From positions 1 through 64,000 of the forward strand of contig JACPDH010000045.1 in NCBI GenBank assembly GCA_016184115.1: 64,000 bases of DNA. Direction: 5' to 3'. This DNA comes from Acidobacteriota bacterium. GTDB taxonomy: Bacteria > Acidobacteriota > Thermoanaerobaculia > Gp7-AA8. A program made the translations under genes and the position numbers. Positions 42,301-50,250 of this stretch are shown piece after piece (position 1 is the first letter of the stretch; the number at the start of each line of letters is the position of its first letter). A model generated the notes under the pieces. The model saw nothing but the letters and a program-made list of their open reading frames with translations. It did not search any database and was not told the origin of the DNA.

Positions 42301-42304
42301 GTAA
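36383..42304 (+). CDS. Bacterial alpha-2-macroglobulin with thioester motif
   Basis: The 1973-residue protein starts with a signal peptide (RRFTIAISLFLFSFVALRAV) lacking a lipobox Cys, so it should be soluble or periplasmic rather than a lipoprotein. A helical N-terminal part is followed by macroglobulin beta domains (the MG2-like region near TDRPAYRPEETVNWKI). The alpha-2-macroglobulin core FRSTILWKPDLITDASG comes next. The thioester site YGCTEQT has Cys1422 and Gln1425. An all-helical thioester domain (GGWGWWKEGDSDHF) and a receptor-like C-terminal domain complete it. Such proteins trap proteases by covalent capture. The usual PBP1C partner gene is absent here. The start is the ATG at 36383 after GGAG. 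Confidence 0.95.
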   Translation: MRRFTIAISLFLFSFVALRAVPGQGDRTGTSMQKKDAEALYAEGSWALAHEKYAGIDQASLSDDEKRWVRFRLADTSWRKLSTDELSDTTPIDDARRELEKLLGELDLEDNAQARLAAEIHESLGDSWWSTENYNNWSASWPHYQSALDWWGGDRDLELARARYLGIVWKAATPAWRNPWERYRYWGNVVPQNILENAVKIAKTPTDVSRANYLLALSMQNNSDPATQERVKESFVAAVAPGKQAEWHDDALFSQGQWLERSGTIEYLDDGNFRVRPDFPAALASYKRLTTEYRKGETPYFDEAEQRIREITQPAIRLAVSNVFLPGSKAQYVIAWRNVKSAEISLKKVDLTSSLSFRDGQRDFGQWLDAIDGGSTVETWTRPLDSSGDYVPGSEQVEIDRQLSPGAYLLEAKSGAGSARELILVTDAAIVTRSSSRRSVVFVADARTGAPLANAKVKLWEQYWDNGKHRFSSWTKATGADGIAEFELDARRGSHQIFATATAGDRQAMTQGYAYGNSRADGNWRIYAVTDRPAYRPEETVNWKITARVERELKYSTPANQTIAYEIWDPRGSKVSDGKMKLNAFGSAWSELALSATMPLGEYRAVFYTERHERNIGSATLFRLEEYKLPEFLVTVKTPEEEGKRKSFRLGDKVEIVVEAAYFFGGPVANASTEIVVRQKAFWHSWTPKRDFPWYFESPASRYYGYDEGQIVKREIVTTDADGIARLTIDSPRSGSDLEYSVEARVTDASRREVSGSGSVRVTQKPFYAYARPKHYLYKPGDKVAIDLETLTANDDPHPAGGYVAVTRDTWKEVWLDPKGARLEGKELDAARAKHGTFPPPQEPGQHPWTLVERGYEHEDVTKEFLKTGSDGKATFSFAAAREGYYRVRWTSSPAVKLVRPRDIVEAETTVWVCTSSSARIGYFHDGVELIVDTDAIRAGKTAPVMIVTPSAGRWVLFSVEGEDIYSRRLVEMTGNVKLVELPIGSEHIPNIFIAATSVMDLQLQMDTKELVVPPVERFINVDVKSDREQYRPRDEGTLSIVTTDADGKPVAAEVTLGLVDESIYSIQDDYAGDPRPFFYGTKRPHSVQTSSSFQQRSYIKLVKGKRGDLIDARFAMNERDELSRADQGVVGGAAVGYLADAVQESITMTASAPASAEAPAPQMRQLAKSAGKKDSPKEEKATVAGGGEEGAVQVRSDFRSTILWKPDLITDASGKASVNVTFPDSLTTWRATARAATGGADFGIGTQKSRTKMPLIVRLQAPRFFVVGDQTVVSAVINNNTDAALSVTPSIDVAGLVVSGLWKDGRAVKGEAGPVQIAPNGEGRVDWVVAVKEPGEARLRVTGKAGELADAMEKPLPVFDHGIEKFLSTSGRLRGTEGRFALNLPKERRDGTTIMTVQVAPSLAVTMLDALPYLIEYPYGCTEQTMSRFLPAAIVAKTLTDQGIDRATVASRIFGGIERDSAGRTHPDGKKDLAKLDEMIRAGLARLYDFQHGDGGWGWWKEGDSDHFMTAYVVWGLAVARDGGFRVKDGVIDRAVNYLDSELVEEERDPDRQAWMLHALAMASKGQPTEFQKKALDNLWKNKDRMSSYGRAGFTIAAHRFGQTDRAQALARNLENGAIVDKAPDASVLVAGSGSGAAEVMPTAYWGSRGFWWRWHEGPVESTAFVLRALMTVDPKHRMVEPAMNWLVKNRRGAQWSNTRDTAIAVLALNDYLSASGETAADVEYEVVVNGQSIAKKKVTKNQMLAAPSRFAVPASAIRDANEIRVKRLSGTNALYVSAESQFFSLEEPVKAAGSEIFVKREYYKLVGRPTLLKGRVYDRIALRDGESVRSGERVEVVVTIETKNDYEYLLLEDLKPAGLEAVELVSGQPLYARQMMAPEVEKKHGTADQRKAPRRGTTGYGSQQWVYRELRDRKVALFIDRLAQGTWEIRYTMRAEVPGEFHALPLLGQAMYVPEIRANGDEVRVKVEERE

Positions 42305-42423
42305 ACGCGGAATGCGGAACGCGGAATGCGGAACGCGGAATGCGGAACGCGAAATGCGGAACGCGGAACACGAAAGGCGGAACGCGAAACGCCACGGATT
42401 CGCGCCGATTCCGCAATCGCCGT
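42305..42423. repeat. Heptad array, GCGGAAT type (copy 2)
   Basis: Twelve consecutive 7-base units starting immediately after the macroglobulin stop alternate ACGCGGA and ATGCGGA before decaying (ACGCGAA, ACACGAA, AGGCGGA). A short inverted partner (GATTCGCGCCGATTCCGCAA) lies at 42397-42416. The gap 42305-42647 also holds a family A element; nothing else is seen in it. Confidence 0.85.
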
Positions 42424-42496
42424 CGTCGCGAGGCGACGATGGGTCGGTAGCCCCCGGCTTCGGCCGTTATGGCGTCAACTTGAGGGAACAACCCTT

Positions 42497-42590
42497 GAAG
42501 TTAGAACGTAGAACGATGAATTCAGAACCCAGAAAAGGCCCCACGCTTGCGTTTCTGGGTTCGCAATTCATCGTTCTACGTTCTAACCTC
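42497..42590. repeat. Heptad inverted-repeat element, family A (copy 4)
   Basis: Units AAGTTAG, AACGTAG, AACGATG, AATTCAG and AACCCAG are mirrored by TTTCTGGGTTC, AATTCATCGTTCTACG and TTCTAAC. It lies between the macroglobulin gene and the 3' end of hemH. Confidence 0.88.
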
Positions 42591-42647
42591 GGCCTCTTTC
42601 TCACGAAGTTCACGCCAACGCGGCTTCAGCCGAGGGTTACTCGCGGG

Positions 42648-43637
42648 CTAAATCCATCCCTGCAACTCGTGCACGGCGATCGTCGCCATCGATTCGATCC
42701 AGCGCGGACGATCGTTCAGGCACGGGACGAGCGTCAGCGTCTCGCCACCGCCCGCGCGGAACTGCTCCGCGCCGAGATTGCCGATCTCGTCGATCGTCTC
42801 GAGGCAATCCGTCGTGAAGCCTGGGCAGAGTGCGAGCACACGCTTCACTCCCTGCTTCCCGAGCCCCATCAGAGTCATGTCCGTGTAAGGCTGTAGCCAC
42901 GGCTCCCGGCCGAAGCGCGATTGAAAGGTCAACATCCACGCTTCCGGCCGCCAGCGCATCGCCTCCGCGAGAAGGCGCGCAGTCTCCTGGCAATGCGTCG
43001 GGTACGGATCGCCCAGACGCGCGTAGCGCTGCGGAATCCCGTGGAATGACACGATCACCTTGTCGGGAGACCGTGCGAGCCTCTGCTGCGCCTCCCACAC
43101 CGATTCCGCGAGCGCTTCAATGTGAAGCGGGTTGTCATAGTAGGGAGGCACGACGCGCAACGACGGAACGAATCGCCGTTTCTGCAGATCCTGGAAAACC
43201 GCGTCAAAGGTCGAGCCCGTCGTCGCAGCCGAATACTGCGGGTACATGGGAAAAAGGAGAATCCGCTCGGCACCCCACTCGAGGAGCGTGTCGATCGCCG
43301 ACGAGGTCGATGGGTTGCCGTAACGCATCGCGACCTCGACGCGGATCGAATTGCCAAGATCGGCGGCGAGCGCGTCTTCGAGTGCGAGCGCCTTCTTCTT
43401 CGTCAGCACGAGAAGAGGAGAGCCCTGCGAGGTCCAGATCTTGCGGTAAAGAGCCGCCGACTTCGCCGGGCGCGTCCGCAGGATGATTCCATGGAGGATC
43501 AGCTTCCAAAGGATGGGATTCAGATCGACCACGCGCCGGTCACCGAGAAACTCCGCAAGGTACCGCCGGACCGCGGCGGTCGTCGGAGCGTCCGGCGTGC
43601 CGAGCTGGGCAAGGAGGATGCCGATCTTGGGTCTCAT
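42648..43637 (-). CDS. hemH: Ferrochelatase
   Basis: HemH inserts iron into protoporphyrin IX. The protein shows AQLGTPDAPTTAAVRRYLAE, SFHGIPQRY with the metal-binding His, and CPGFTTDCLETIDEI with the conserved second active-site Glu. Its 329 residues are typical. It is divergent from hemE with a repeat element between, so the two directions may be controlled together. Confidence 0.96.
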   Translation of the reverse strand: MRPKIGILLAQLGTPDAPTTAAVRRYLAEFLGDRRVVDLNPILWKLILHGIILRTRPAKSAALYRKIWTSQGSPLLVLTKKKALALEDALAADLGNSIRVEVAMRYGNPSTSSAIDTLLEWGAERILLFPMYPQYSAATTGSTFDAVFQDLQKRRFVPSLRVVPPYYDNPLHIEALAESVWEAQQRLARSPDKVIVSFHGIPQRYARLGDPYPTHCQETARLLAEAMRWRPEAWMLTFQSRFGREPWLQPYTDMTLMGLGKQGVKRVLALCPGFTTDCLETIDEIGNLGAEQFRAGGGETLTLVPCLNDRPRWIESMATIAVHELQGWI

Positions 43638-43655
43638 CGCGGGGAAGATGATAAG

Positions 43656-43832
43656 AGGTCATAGGTCAAAGGTCATAGGTCAAAGCAGGCAGTCGTTCAG
43701 CGCGCCCGTTCCCTCTCGTCAGAAAAGCACTCCGCTCGACCCTTCGCGGCTGCGTGCCGGCAATGCCCTGTGACCCATGCCCTTGGACATTCGACCTGGC
43801 TTTCGCCTGCTCTGCCCTATGACCTTTGACCT
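43656..43832. repeat. Heptad inverted-repeat element, AGGTCAT type (copy 2)
   Basis: AGGTCAT, AGGTCAA, AGGTCAT, AGGTCAA, then AGCAGGCAG on the left (from 43656) face CTATGACCTTTGACCT (43817-43832) on the right. The AGCAGGCAG tail also follows the left arm of the copy at 25278, showing shared ancestry. Confidence 0.85.
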
Positions 43833-43862
43833 CGAGCCTGCCGTGTGACAGCCCGCACTACC

Positions 43863-43932
43863 CTTTCCCATCGGAAAGAGGCAGAGTAACGCCCGAGGAG
43901 ATCCCGGGACCGCACACACCCCCTGCCCGGGA
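43863..43932 (+). other. Two hairpins in the hemE leader
   Basis: CTTTCC/GGAAAG (43863-43878) and TCCCGGG/CCCGGGA (43902-43932) could form in the leader, the second ending 16 bases before the hemE ATG. They might influence translation; no known riboswitch is recognised. The gap 43638-43948 otherwise holds the heptad element. Confidence 0.35.
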
Positions 43933-43948
43933 GCGACACGACAGCCAC

Positions 43949-44977
43949 ATGCCTTCGGAACGCTTTCAGAACGCACTTCGCGGAGTGCCGCAGACCACCC
44001 CTCCCGTCTGGATGATGCGTCAGGCCGGGCGCTACCACTGGCATTACCAGGAGCTTCGCAAAAAGCACTCGTTCGTCGACCTCTGTCGCGTCCCTGAGCT
44101 TGCAGCCGAGGCTGCACGCGGTCCCGTGGCCGATTTCGACTTCGACCTTGCGATCCTGTTCAGTGACATCCTTTTCCCACTCGAAGCGCTCGGCCTCGGC
44201 CTCAGCTACGACGACGGCGGGCCGAAGCTCGAACCAAAGCTCGATGCGTCGCAGCTCGCCCGGTTTCGGAGCGTCGAGGATGCGGTTCCTCATCTCGAGT
44301 TCCAGCGCGAGGCGATGAGGCTGACACGGCAGGTCCTTCCTGCCGACAAGAGTCTGATCGGCTTCGTCGGAGGCGTGTGGACGCTTTTCGTTTACGCCGT
44401 CGAAGGGAGCCACCAAGGCTCGCTTCGCAAGTCAAAGGCCGACCCCGCGCTCTACCGCGCCTTCGCCGACCGGATGACGCCACTGCTGATCGAGAACATC
44501 CGCCTGCAGCTCGACGGCGGAGCTGAATGCGTCATGCTGCTCGACACCGCCGCAGGGGAGCCCTCGCCCGACTGGTTCCGACGCGAGCTCCTCGGCGACG
44601 TGGTCCGCATCGGGCAGGCGTTCCCGGGCAAGATCGGCTACTACTCGAAAGGATCGCAGCCCGCGCATCTCCGCGACCCGCGACTCGACGACAAGACGTT
44701 CGCTGGCTACGGCGTCGACTGGCGCTGGGACATGACCGAGGCGCTCGGCATGTTCGGAAGCCGCGGGTTCGTTCAGGGAAATTTCGACCCCGCGCTCCTC
44801 TTTCTCTCTCCTGACGCCTTCGCCGACGCGCTGAGGCGCTGGCTGGAGCCGCTCGCGGCCCTGTCACCCGAAGCGCGAAGGGGCTGGGTCTGCGGCCTCG
44901 GCCACGGCCTTCTGCCGGCGACCCCGGAGGAGAATGTCCGCACGTTCGTCCGGATCGTGCGGGAGATGATTCGATGA
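43949..44977 (+). CDS. hemE: Uroporphyrinogen decarboxylase
   Basis: The signature PVWMMRQAGRYHWHYQELR, SDILFPLEALG and FVGGVWTLFVYAVEG identify HemE, which converts uroporphyrinogen III to coproporphyrinogen III. I use the ATG at 43949 (MPSERFQNALRG), giving 342 residues; the upstream frame to 43826 enters a repeat. It overlaps hemN by four bases. Confidence 0.97.
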   Translation: MPSERFQNALRGVPQTTPPVWMMRQAGRYHWHYQELRKKHSFVDLCRVPELAAEAARGPVADFDFDLAILFSDILFPLEALGLGLSYDDGGPKLEPKLDASQLARFRSVEDAVPHLEFQREAMRLTRQVLPADKSLIGFVGGVWTLFVYAVEGSHQGSLRKSKADPALYRAFADRMTPLLIENIRLQLDGGAECVMLLDTAAGEPSPDWFRRELLGDVVRIGQAFPGKIGYYSKGSQPAHLRDPRLDDKTFAGYGVDWRWDMTEALGMFGSRGFVQGNFDPALLFLSPDAFADALRRWLEPLAALSPEARRGWVCGLGHGLLPATPEENVRTFVRIVREMIR

Positions 44978-46329
44978 CCGAAAAGACCGTCAACCTCTTC
45001 GAGAAGTACGACGTACCTGTTCCCAGGTACACGAGCTATCCGACCGTTCCGTACTGGACCGACGATCCGACGACCGAACAGTGGCTCGCCGAGCTACGTA
45101 AGGCGGCCGCGAAGCCCGACTGCCGCTGGTCGATGTACATCCACATCCCCTTCTGCGAGTCGCTCTGTACGTTCTGCGGCTGCAACAACGTCATCACGCA
45201 GGATCACCGGCGCGAAGAGCCGTACGTTCAGCGCGTTCTCGCCGAACTGGAGATGTACTTAGCGGCCGTTCCCGACCTCGCAGAGCGTTCATTCCGACAG
45301 CTGCACCTCGGCGGCGGTACCCCGACGTTTCTTCACCCCGAGAGCCTCGCGGCGCTGCTCAGGCCAATCGCAAGGCGATTCCAGACGCGCGCCGATGAGT
45401 TCGACGCGTCGGTCGAAGTGAATCCTCGCGTCACCACACGCGAGCATCTCGAAACGCTCTTCGCCAACGGCTTCACGCGCGTCTCGATGGGAGTGCAGGA
45501 CTTCGACCCGACGGTGCAATACCTCGTGAATCGCATCCAGCCTTACGAGATCACCGAAGCGTTGACGAACGATGCCCGGCAGATTGGCTACACGTCGGTC
45601 AACTACGACCTGATCTACGGACTGCCGAAGCAGACCGCGGAGAAGATCCGGAAGACCGCGGAGCTGACGCTCGGCCTGCGCCCCGACCGCATCGCGTTCT
45701 ATAGCTTTGCGAAGGTTCCCTGGATCAAACCCGCGCAGCGTCTCTTCAAGGACGAGGATCTTCCCGAAGGGGCGGAAAAGCGCGAGCTCTACGAAATCGC
45801 ACGGGAAATCTTCCTCGCGGGAGGGTATGTCGAGATCGGCATGGATCACTTCGCCCTGCCGCACGATTCGCTTCACAAGGCGCAGCTCGACGGCTCGCTT
45901 CACCGCAACTTCATGGGATATACCGAGTTCCGAACCGACGTGATGTTAGGCTTGGGGGTGAGTGCGATCTCCGAGAGTCCGACCTGCTTCCACCAGAACG
46001 TGAAGAAGGCCCCCGAGTACGAGCAGCGGATCGCCGAGGGGAGGATTCCGACGATGCGCGGGCACCTTCTCAACGACGAAGATCGCGCACTTCGGCAGCA
46101 GATCCTCCAATTCATGACGCAGCTGCACGTGACGCTCGAGCCGGAGCAGATCGACGACGCTCGGACATTCCTCGCACCGATGATGGACGATGGCATCGTC
46201 ACGCTCGAAGGGAACGAGCTCCGGCTTCTGGAGCGAGGCAAACCGTTCCTGCGCAACGCGACCTGCTTCTTCGACAGCCGCCTTCGCACGAGCGAGCCTC
46301 GGACGAAGATCTTCTCGATGGCGCTATGA
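44974..46329 (+). CDS. hemN: Oxygen-independent coproporphyrinogen III oxidase (radical SAM)
   Basis: MYIHIPFCESLCTFCGC contains the CxxxCxxC cluster ligands plus the extra Cys typical of true HemN rather than HemW. LGGGTPTFL is the SAM-binding glycine motif, and YDLIYGLPKQ and GMDHFALP are conserved. The enzyme makes protoporphyrinogen IX without oxygen. Its 451 residues match bacterial HemN. It overlaps both neighbours by four bases. Confidence 0.96.
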   Translation: MTEKTVNLFEKYDVPVPRYTSYPTVPYWTDDPTTEQWLAELRKAAAKPDCRWSMYIHIPFCESLCTFCGCNNVITQDHRREEPYVQRVLAELEMYLAAVPDLAERSFRQLHLGGGTPTFLHPESLAALLRPIARRFQTRADEFDASVEVNPRVTTREHLETLFANGFTRVSMGVQDFDPTVQYLVNRIQPYEITEALTNDARQIGYTSVNYDLIYGLPKQTAEKIRKTAELTLGLRPDRIAFYSFAKVPWIKPAQRLFKDEDLPEGAEKRELYEIAREIFLAGGYVEIGMDHFALPHDSLHKAQLDGSLHRNFMGYTEFRTDVMLGLGVSAISESPTCFHQNVKKAPEYEQRIAEGRIPTMRGHLLNDEDRALRQQILQFMTQLHVTLEPEQIDDARTFLAPMMDDGIVTLEGNELRLLERGKPFLRNATCFFDSRLRTSEPRTKIFSMAL

Positions 46330-47528
46330 GACGCGTCACGATCGTCGGTGGCGGCTTTTCGGGTCTGACGGCGGCCTACTACCTCGCACGCGGCGGCGCG
46401 GACGTGACGCTCGTCGAGAAGCAATCGCGGCTAGGCGGAATGGTCGACACCGTGGCAACACCGCAAGGGCTCGTCGAGACCGCCGCGAGCGGCATCCGCA
46501 ATTCAGGGCGACTCGAGTCGCTCTGCCGCGAGCTCGGCGTTCCTCTCGTCCACACGATGAAGGAGAGCAAGCGGCGCTACCTTTTCCGGAACGGGAAACC
46601 GACGCAGTGGCCGCTGGGGCTCGGCGAATCGTTCGGCTTCGCCGGCAAGCTCGGCGCGCACCTGCTCACGGGCAGCTTTCGCCCGAAAGCGGGAGAGTCG
46701 GTCGACGCGTGGGGCGCGCGCGTCATCGGTGTGACGCCGACACGTAAGATTCTCAATGCAGTACTTCAAGGCGTCTACGCGGGCGATCCCGCATCGCTCA
46801 GCGCGAGTCTGCTCTTCGGGAAGCGCGAGAAGCCCCCGAAACCGGCGAGGGCCGGACTCGTCGCTCCGCCTAACGGTCTTGCGCAACTGACCGCGACGAT
46901 CGTCGACAAGCTTCACGAGCTCGGCGTCGAGATCAGGACCGGCGCGAACGGTGACGGCGTTTTCGACGGGATCACCGTGCTCGCAACTTCGGCACGCGAC
47001 TGCAGTGCGCTCCTCAAAGACCGCGCACTGGAGACGTCGAAGGCGCTCGCCTCGATCGACATGGTACCGCTGCTGCGCGTGACGGCGTTTTACGCTTCGG
47101 CGGAAAACAGCTGGCCCGGCTTCGGCACACTCTTCCCTCGAGACGAAGGAGTGCGCGCGCTCGGCGTCCTCTTCAACACGAACATCTTCCCGAATCGCGG
47201 CGACGGGCACTCGGAGAGCTGGATCTACGGCGGCGCCCAGGACCGCGCCATCCTCGACCTCGACGATGCCGCACTATTCGAGATCATGGACCGCGACCGC
47301 GAGCGCCTCGTCGGCAAGCGCGTCGAGCCAATCGCGCGCTACCCGCAGCGCTGGCACGTCGGCCTCCCGCACTACGACCTGCATCTCGAGAAGCTCAGTC
47401 CCGCGAAGCTCCCGCTTCCCGAAAACGTCTTTCTGACCGGCAACTACCTCCGCGGCATCGGCCTCCCGATGCTGCTGGAACAGTCGCACGCGACGGCGAT
47501 GAGCATCCTTGCCAGGAACGGGAAGTAG
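46326..47528 (+). CDS. hemY: Protoporphyrinogen oxidase (HemY-type flavoprotein)
   Basis: The dinucleotide-binding motif VTIVGGGFSGLTAAYYLARG and the C-terminal FLTGNYLRGIGLPMLLEQ, which closes the FAD site, are typical of the HemY amine-oxidase-fold family. The enzyme oxidises protoporphyrinogen to protoporphyrin for ferrochelatase. At 400 residues it is somewhat short. It completes hemE-hemN-hemY, a translationally coupled run. An oxygen-independent HemN beside a HemY suggests a facultative lifestyle, which is inference. Confidence 0.92.
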   Translation: MRRVTIVGGGFSGLTAAYYLARGGADVTLVEKQSRLGGMVDTVATPQGLVETAASGIRNSGRLESLCRELGVPLVHTMKESKRRYLFRNGKPTQWPLGLGESFGFAGKLGAHLLTGSFRPKAGESVDAWGARVIGVTPTRKILNAVLQGVYAGDPASLSASLLFGKREKPPKPARAGLVAPPNGLAQLTATIVDKLHELGVEIRTGANGDGVFDGITVLATSARDCSALLKDRALETSKALASIDMVPLLRVTAFYASAENSWPGFGTLFPRDEGVRALGVLFNTNIFPNRGDGHSESWIYGGAQDRAILDLDDAALFEIMDRDRERLVGKRVEPIARYPQRWHVGLPHYDLHLEKLSPAKLPLPENVFLTGNYLRGIGLPMLLEQSHATAMSILARNGK

Positions 47529-47559
47529 CGCGGACGAGAGGCGATGCGCGAACGGGGCA

Positions 47560-48516
47560 CTAAGGCTCAGGCCGCCAGTCGTGCAGCATTCGCATGTAGT
47601 CGATGCGACTGTGGCCGCGATCTCCCTCGGGAGTGAGGATGCTCAGTCGCGCACGGAGCTGCTCGACACCGGCGAAGCCGCGGCAGTCGAGCCAATCTTC
47701 GAAATCGCGTCGCATCGTCCGCAGGTACGCGGTCCCTTTTTCGTAAAGCGCGCTGACAACCTGGACCACCGACGCTCCGCAGGCGACTGCCTTCACCGCG
47801 TCGCTCCCCTCGTGGACGCCGCCCGACACGGCGATGCTCGCGCTGTGCAGCTGGCCGGCGAGAATCGATGCCCAGCGAAGCCGCGACAGTAGCTCGTCGC
47901 GCGACGATAGCGTCATCTTCGACTCGATCCGGAAATGCTCGATGTCGACCTCTGCCTCGAACGTCCGGTTGAAGATCACGATGGCGTCGGCTCCCGCGTC
48001 TTCGAGCTGGCGCGCAAAGCTCGAGAGCGAAGAGTAGTAAGGCAACAGCTTTACCGCGAGCGGGATGCGAACGGCGGCGCGCACCTCTCGAACGATCTCG
48101 AGCGCCACGCGCTCGACGTGCTCCGACGAGTGCCGCTCGTCGGTTGCAACTTCGTAAAGGTTCAGTTCCAGAGCGTCGGCGCCCATCTCCTGCAGCGCCG
48201 TCGCCCAGTTGATCCAACCGCCGAGCGTAGAGCCGTTGAGGGAAGCGACGACGGGAATCGCGAGCGACTCCTTGAGCCTGCGCAGATTTTCAAGGTGGAT
48301 CTCGGGGATCGAGCCCTCGAGGACACCGTTGGAGCCGGGCGGAACGCAACCCGCCTCGCGCCGTATCTGCTCTTCGAAGAGGCTCGCGAGAACGATCGCC
48401 GCGGCGCCCGCGTCCTCGACGCGACGCGCACCGTCGAGCGTGTTCGTGAGCGGGCTCGCGCCAACGATGAACGGGTGCGGCAGCTCCATCCCGAGATACT
48501 TCGTGCTCAGGTTCAT
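47560..48516 (-). CDS. Dihydroorotate dehydrogenase-like FMN protein
   Basis: The TIM-barrel flavoprotein shows NLSTKYLGMELPHPFIVGAS, IPVVASLNG, ALELNLY, LAVKLLPYYSS and VSGGVHEGSDAVKAVACGAS. It therefore belongs to the dihydroorotate dehydrogenase-like group, but NSSGS-type catalytic residues are not apparent. Homologues are annotated only as DHOD-like, and I do not claim pyrimidine synthesis. It converges on hemY. Confidence 0.85.
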   Translation of the reverse strand: MNLSTKYLGMELPHPFIVGASPLTNTLDGARRVEDAGAAAIVLASLFEEQIRREAGCVPPGSNGVLEGSIPEIHLENLRRLKESLAIPVVASLNGSTLGGWINWATALQEMGADALELNLYEVATDERHSSEHVERVALEIVREVRAAVRIPLAVKLLPYYSSLSSFARQLEDAGADAIVIFNRTFEAEVDIEHFRIESKMTLSSRDELLSRLRWASILAGQLHSASIAVSGGVHEGSDAVKAVACGASVVQVVSALYEKGTAYLRTMRRDFEDWLDCRGFAGVEQLRARLSILTPEGDRGHSRIDYMRMLHDWRPEP

Positions 48517-48643
48517 CGCGTCGACAATCCGGGAACGAACATAGGACCGCCCGCGCGCGTGCCGATGTGTCGTTCGTCACGCGGGGGAGTAGCCGCCGGA
48601 CGACGACGCCGTCAGGTGGAAGACTTCGCCCTCCCCTTCTCCC

Positions 48644-49408
48644 TTACCAGCCAAGCCGCTCGAGGTAGTACGGCAACATCTTTCTCCACCATGGCCAGTC
48701 GTGATTCACGTCGGCGCCCCAAAGATCGAGGTTGTGCGGAATCCCCTTGTTGCCAAGGATCTCGGCAAACCGGACTGACTCGCCAGGCGCCTCGTAGGCT
48801 CCTTGTCCGGTCACAAGGTTGATCGAGCAGTGGTTGCGAAGCAGGTCGAGATAGTACCCCTCGAGGTTAGGCACGTACGAGGCGGGATTGTTGAAGTATG
48901 TGTTGTCGTCGCCGTAACCGTGCAGATAGTCAGGGCCGAGATCGTAGAACCCGCTCATCCCGATGAGCACGTCGAACATATCGGGACGGCGGAAGAGCGT
49001 GTTCGCCGCGTGGAAGCAGCCGAAGCTCGCACCGGCCGCGCCGATTCGCGCATGCGGGTTGCCGACGACGTGGCGCACGTACGGAACGAGCTCCTCTTCG
49101 ATGTAGCGCTGATAAAGCGTGTTCCTGCGAGCCTTCTCCGCGACCGAGAGGTGCTTGTTCATCCATGCGTGCTTGTTGATGCTCTCGATCGAGAAGACGC
49201 GAGCGCGACCCGCCATGATCCATGGCTCGATCGACTTGATCAGGAAGAACCGCTCGTTCTCGAGAAAATCGGCCGCCGCCGTCGGGAAGACGAGCAGGGG
49301 CCGCCCGGAGTGGCCGTAGGTCACGACAGGCATGTCGAGCCCGAGTGCAGGGCTGTACCACCCTTCAATCTTCTTGTACATGTGTGGATCGATGTACTGG
49401 AACGCCAT
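48644..49408 (-). CDS. Esterase of the alpha/beta-hydrolase fold
   Basis: The 254-residue protein has a central nucleophile GAAGASFGCFHA and a late GADVNHDWPWWRKML that supplies the His, like esterase-D-type and antigen-85-like esterases. MPVVTYGHSGRPLLVFPTAA gives the oxyanion region. No signal peptide is seen. GGAAGGAG precedes the ATG. The natural substrate is not known. Confidence 0.88.
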   Translation of the reverse strand: MAFQYIDPHMYKKIEGWYSPALGLDMPVVTYGHSGRPLLVFPTAAADFLENERFFLIKSIEPWIMAGRARVFSIESINKHAWMNKHLSVAEKARRNTLYQRYIEEELVPYVRHVVGNPHARIGAAGASFGCFHAANTLFRRPDMFDVLIGMSGFYDLGPDYLHGYGDDNTYFNNPASYVPNLEGYYLDLLRNHCSINLVTGQGAYEAPGESVRFAEILGNKGIPHNLDLWGADVNHDWPWWRKMLPYYLERLGW

Positions 49409-49548
49409 GGAGTGGCTCCTTCCTCGCTTCGTCGGTCCGAGAGTGAACGCTTCATATCATCGCGCCACCCGATATTGGAAGAGCTCATCGACGACGCGTG
49501 AAATCAGACCGCCCTCCCGACCGTTCCTCCGTCGAAAGGAGAGATTCG

Positions 49549-50067
49549 ATGAAACGAGCGCTGCTCATCGCAGCCGTGGCGCTGCTCGCACTCGCCGGAG
49601 CGTGGTACCTCACGCCGGCTGACTCCGTTCGCGCTGCATCACCAGTTCAGGGAGACCCGACGATGAAATGGAACGGCGAAAAGGTCGTGAAGACCGATGC
49701 GGAGTGGAAACAGATCCTGACGGCCGACCAGTACAAGGTCTGCCGCAAGGCGGGGACCGAACGTGCGTTCACCGGCGCCTATTGGGACAACCACGAGAAG
49801 GGGGTCTACTACTGCGCCGCATGCGGTTTGCCGCTCTTCACCTCAGACACGAAGTTCGACTCCGGCACCGGATGGCCGAGCTTCTGGGCTCCGATCCATG
49901 AAGAGAACGTCACCGCGCGGGAAGACAACAGCCTCTGGGCACGCCGCACCGAGACGATCTGCAGCCGCTGTGACTCGCACCTGGGGCACGTCTTCCCCGA
50001 CGGACCCAAGCCGACGGGGCTCCGCTACTGTATGAATTCGGTCGCGTTGAGATTCGAAAAGAAGTGA
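49549..50067 (+). CDS. msrB: Exported peptide-methionine (R)-S-oxide reductase
   Basis: The zinc-binding CxxC pairs (CAACG and CSRCD), SGTGWPSFW and the catalytic Cys in [12 protein letters not shown] are all present. An N-terminal hydrophobic segment ([18 protein letters not shown]) implies export, so it likely repairs oxidised methionines in envelope proteins. The start is the ATG at 49549 after GAAAGGAG, giving 172 residues. A hairpin terminator follows. Confidence 0.95.
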   Translation: MKRALLIAAVALLALAGAWYLTPADSVRAASPVQGDPTMKWNGEKVVKTDAEWKQILTADQYKVCRKAGTERAFTGAYWDNHEKGVYYCAACGLPLFTSDTKFDSGTGWPSFWAPIHEENVTAREDNSLWARRTETICSRCDSHLGHVFPDGPKPTGLRYCMNSVALRFEKK

Positions 50068-50095
50068 GGGCCGGCCAACGCACGCTCTGAGCTCG

Positions 50096-50121
50096 GGCGC
50101 CGGCGCAATCCGGCGCCTTTT
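50096..50121 (+). terminator. Intrinsic terminator after msrB
   Basis: GGCGCCGG (50096-50103) pairs with CCGGCGCC (50110-50117) around CGCAAT, followed by TTTT. Confidence 0.65.
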
Positions 50122-50250
50122 CATTTCGAATCGCATCGCCATCAGTCGCCCGCGCCCGCATCGCCTCTCCGCGTCCTTCCTGGTCATCGGGGACTCATTC
50201 GACATCGCGAAGGCCCCTCGCGTATTCTCCTGGTTGCCCGGAACCACGGC

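Noticed and set aside
42305-42423. Short regular array that could be mistaken for a CRISPR
   Set aside because: The unit is 7 bases with no unique spacers, and no cas genes are present.
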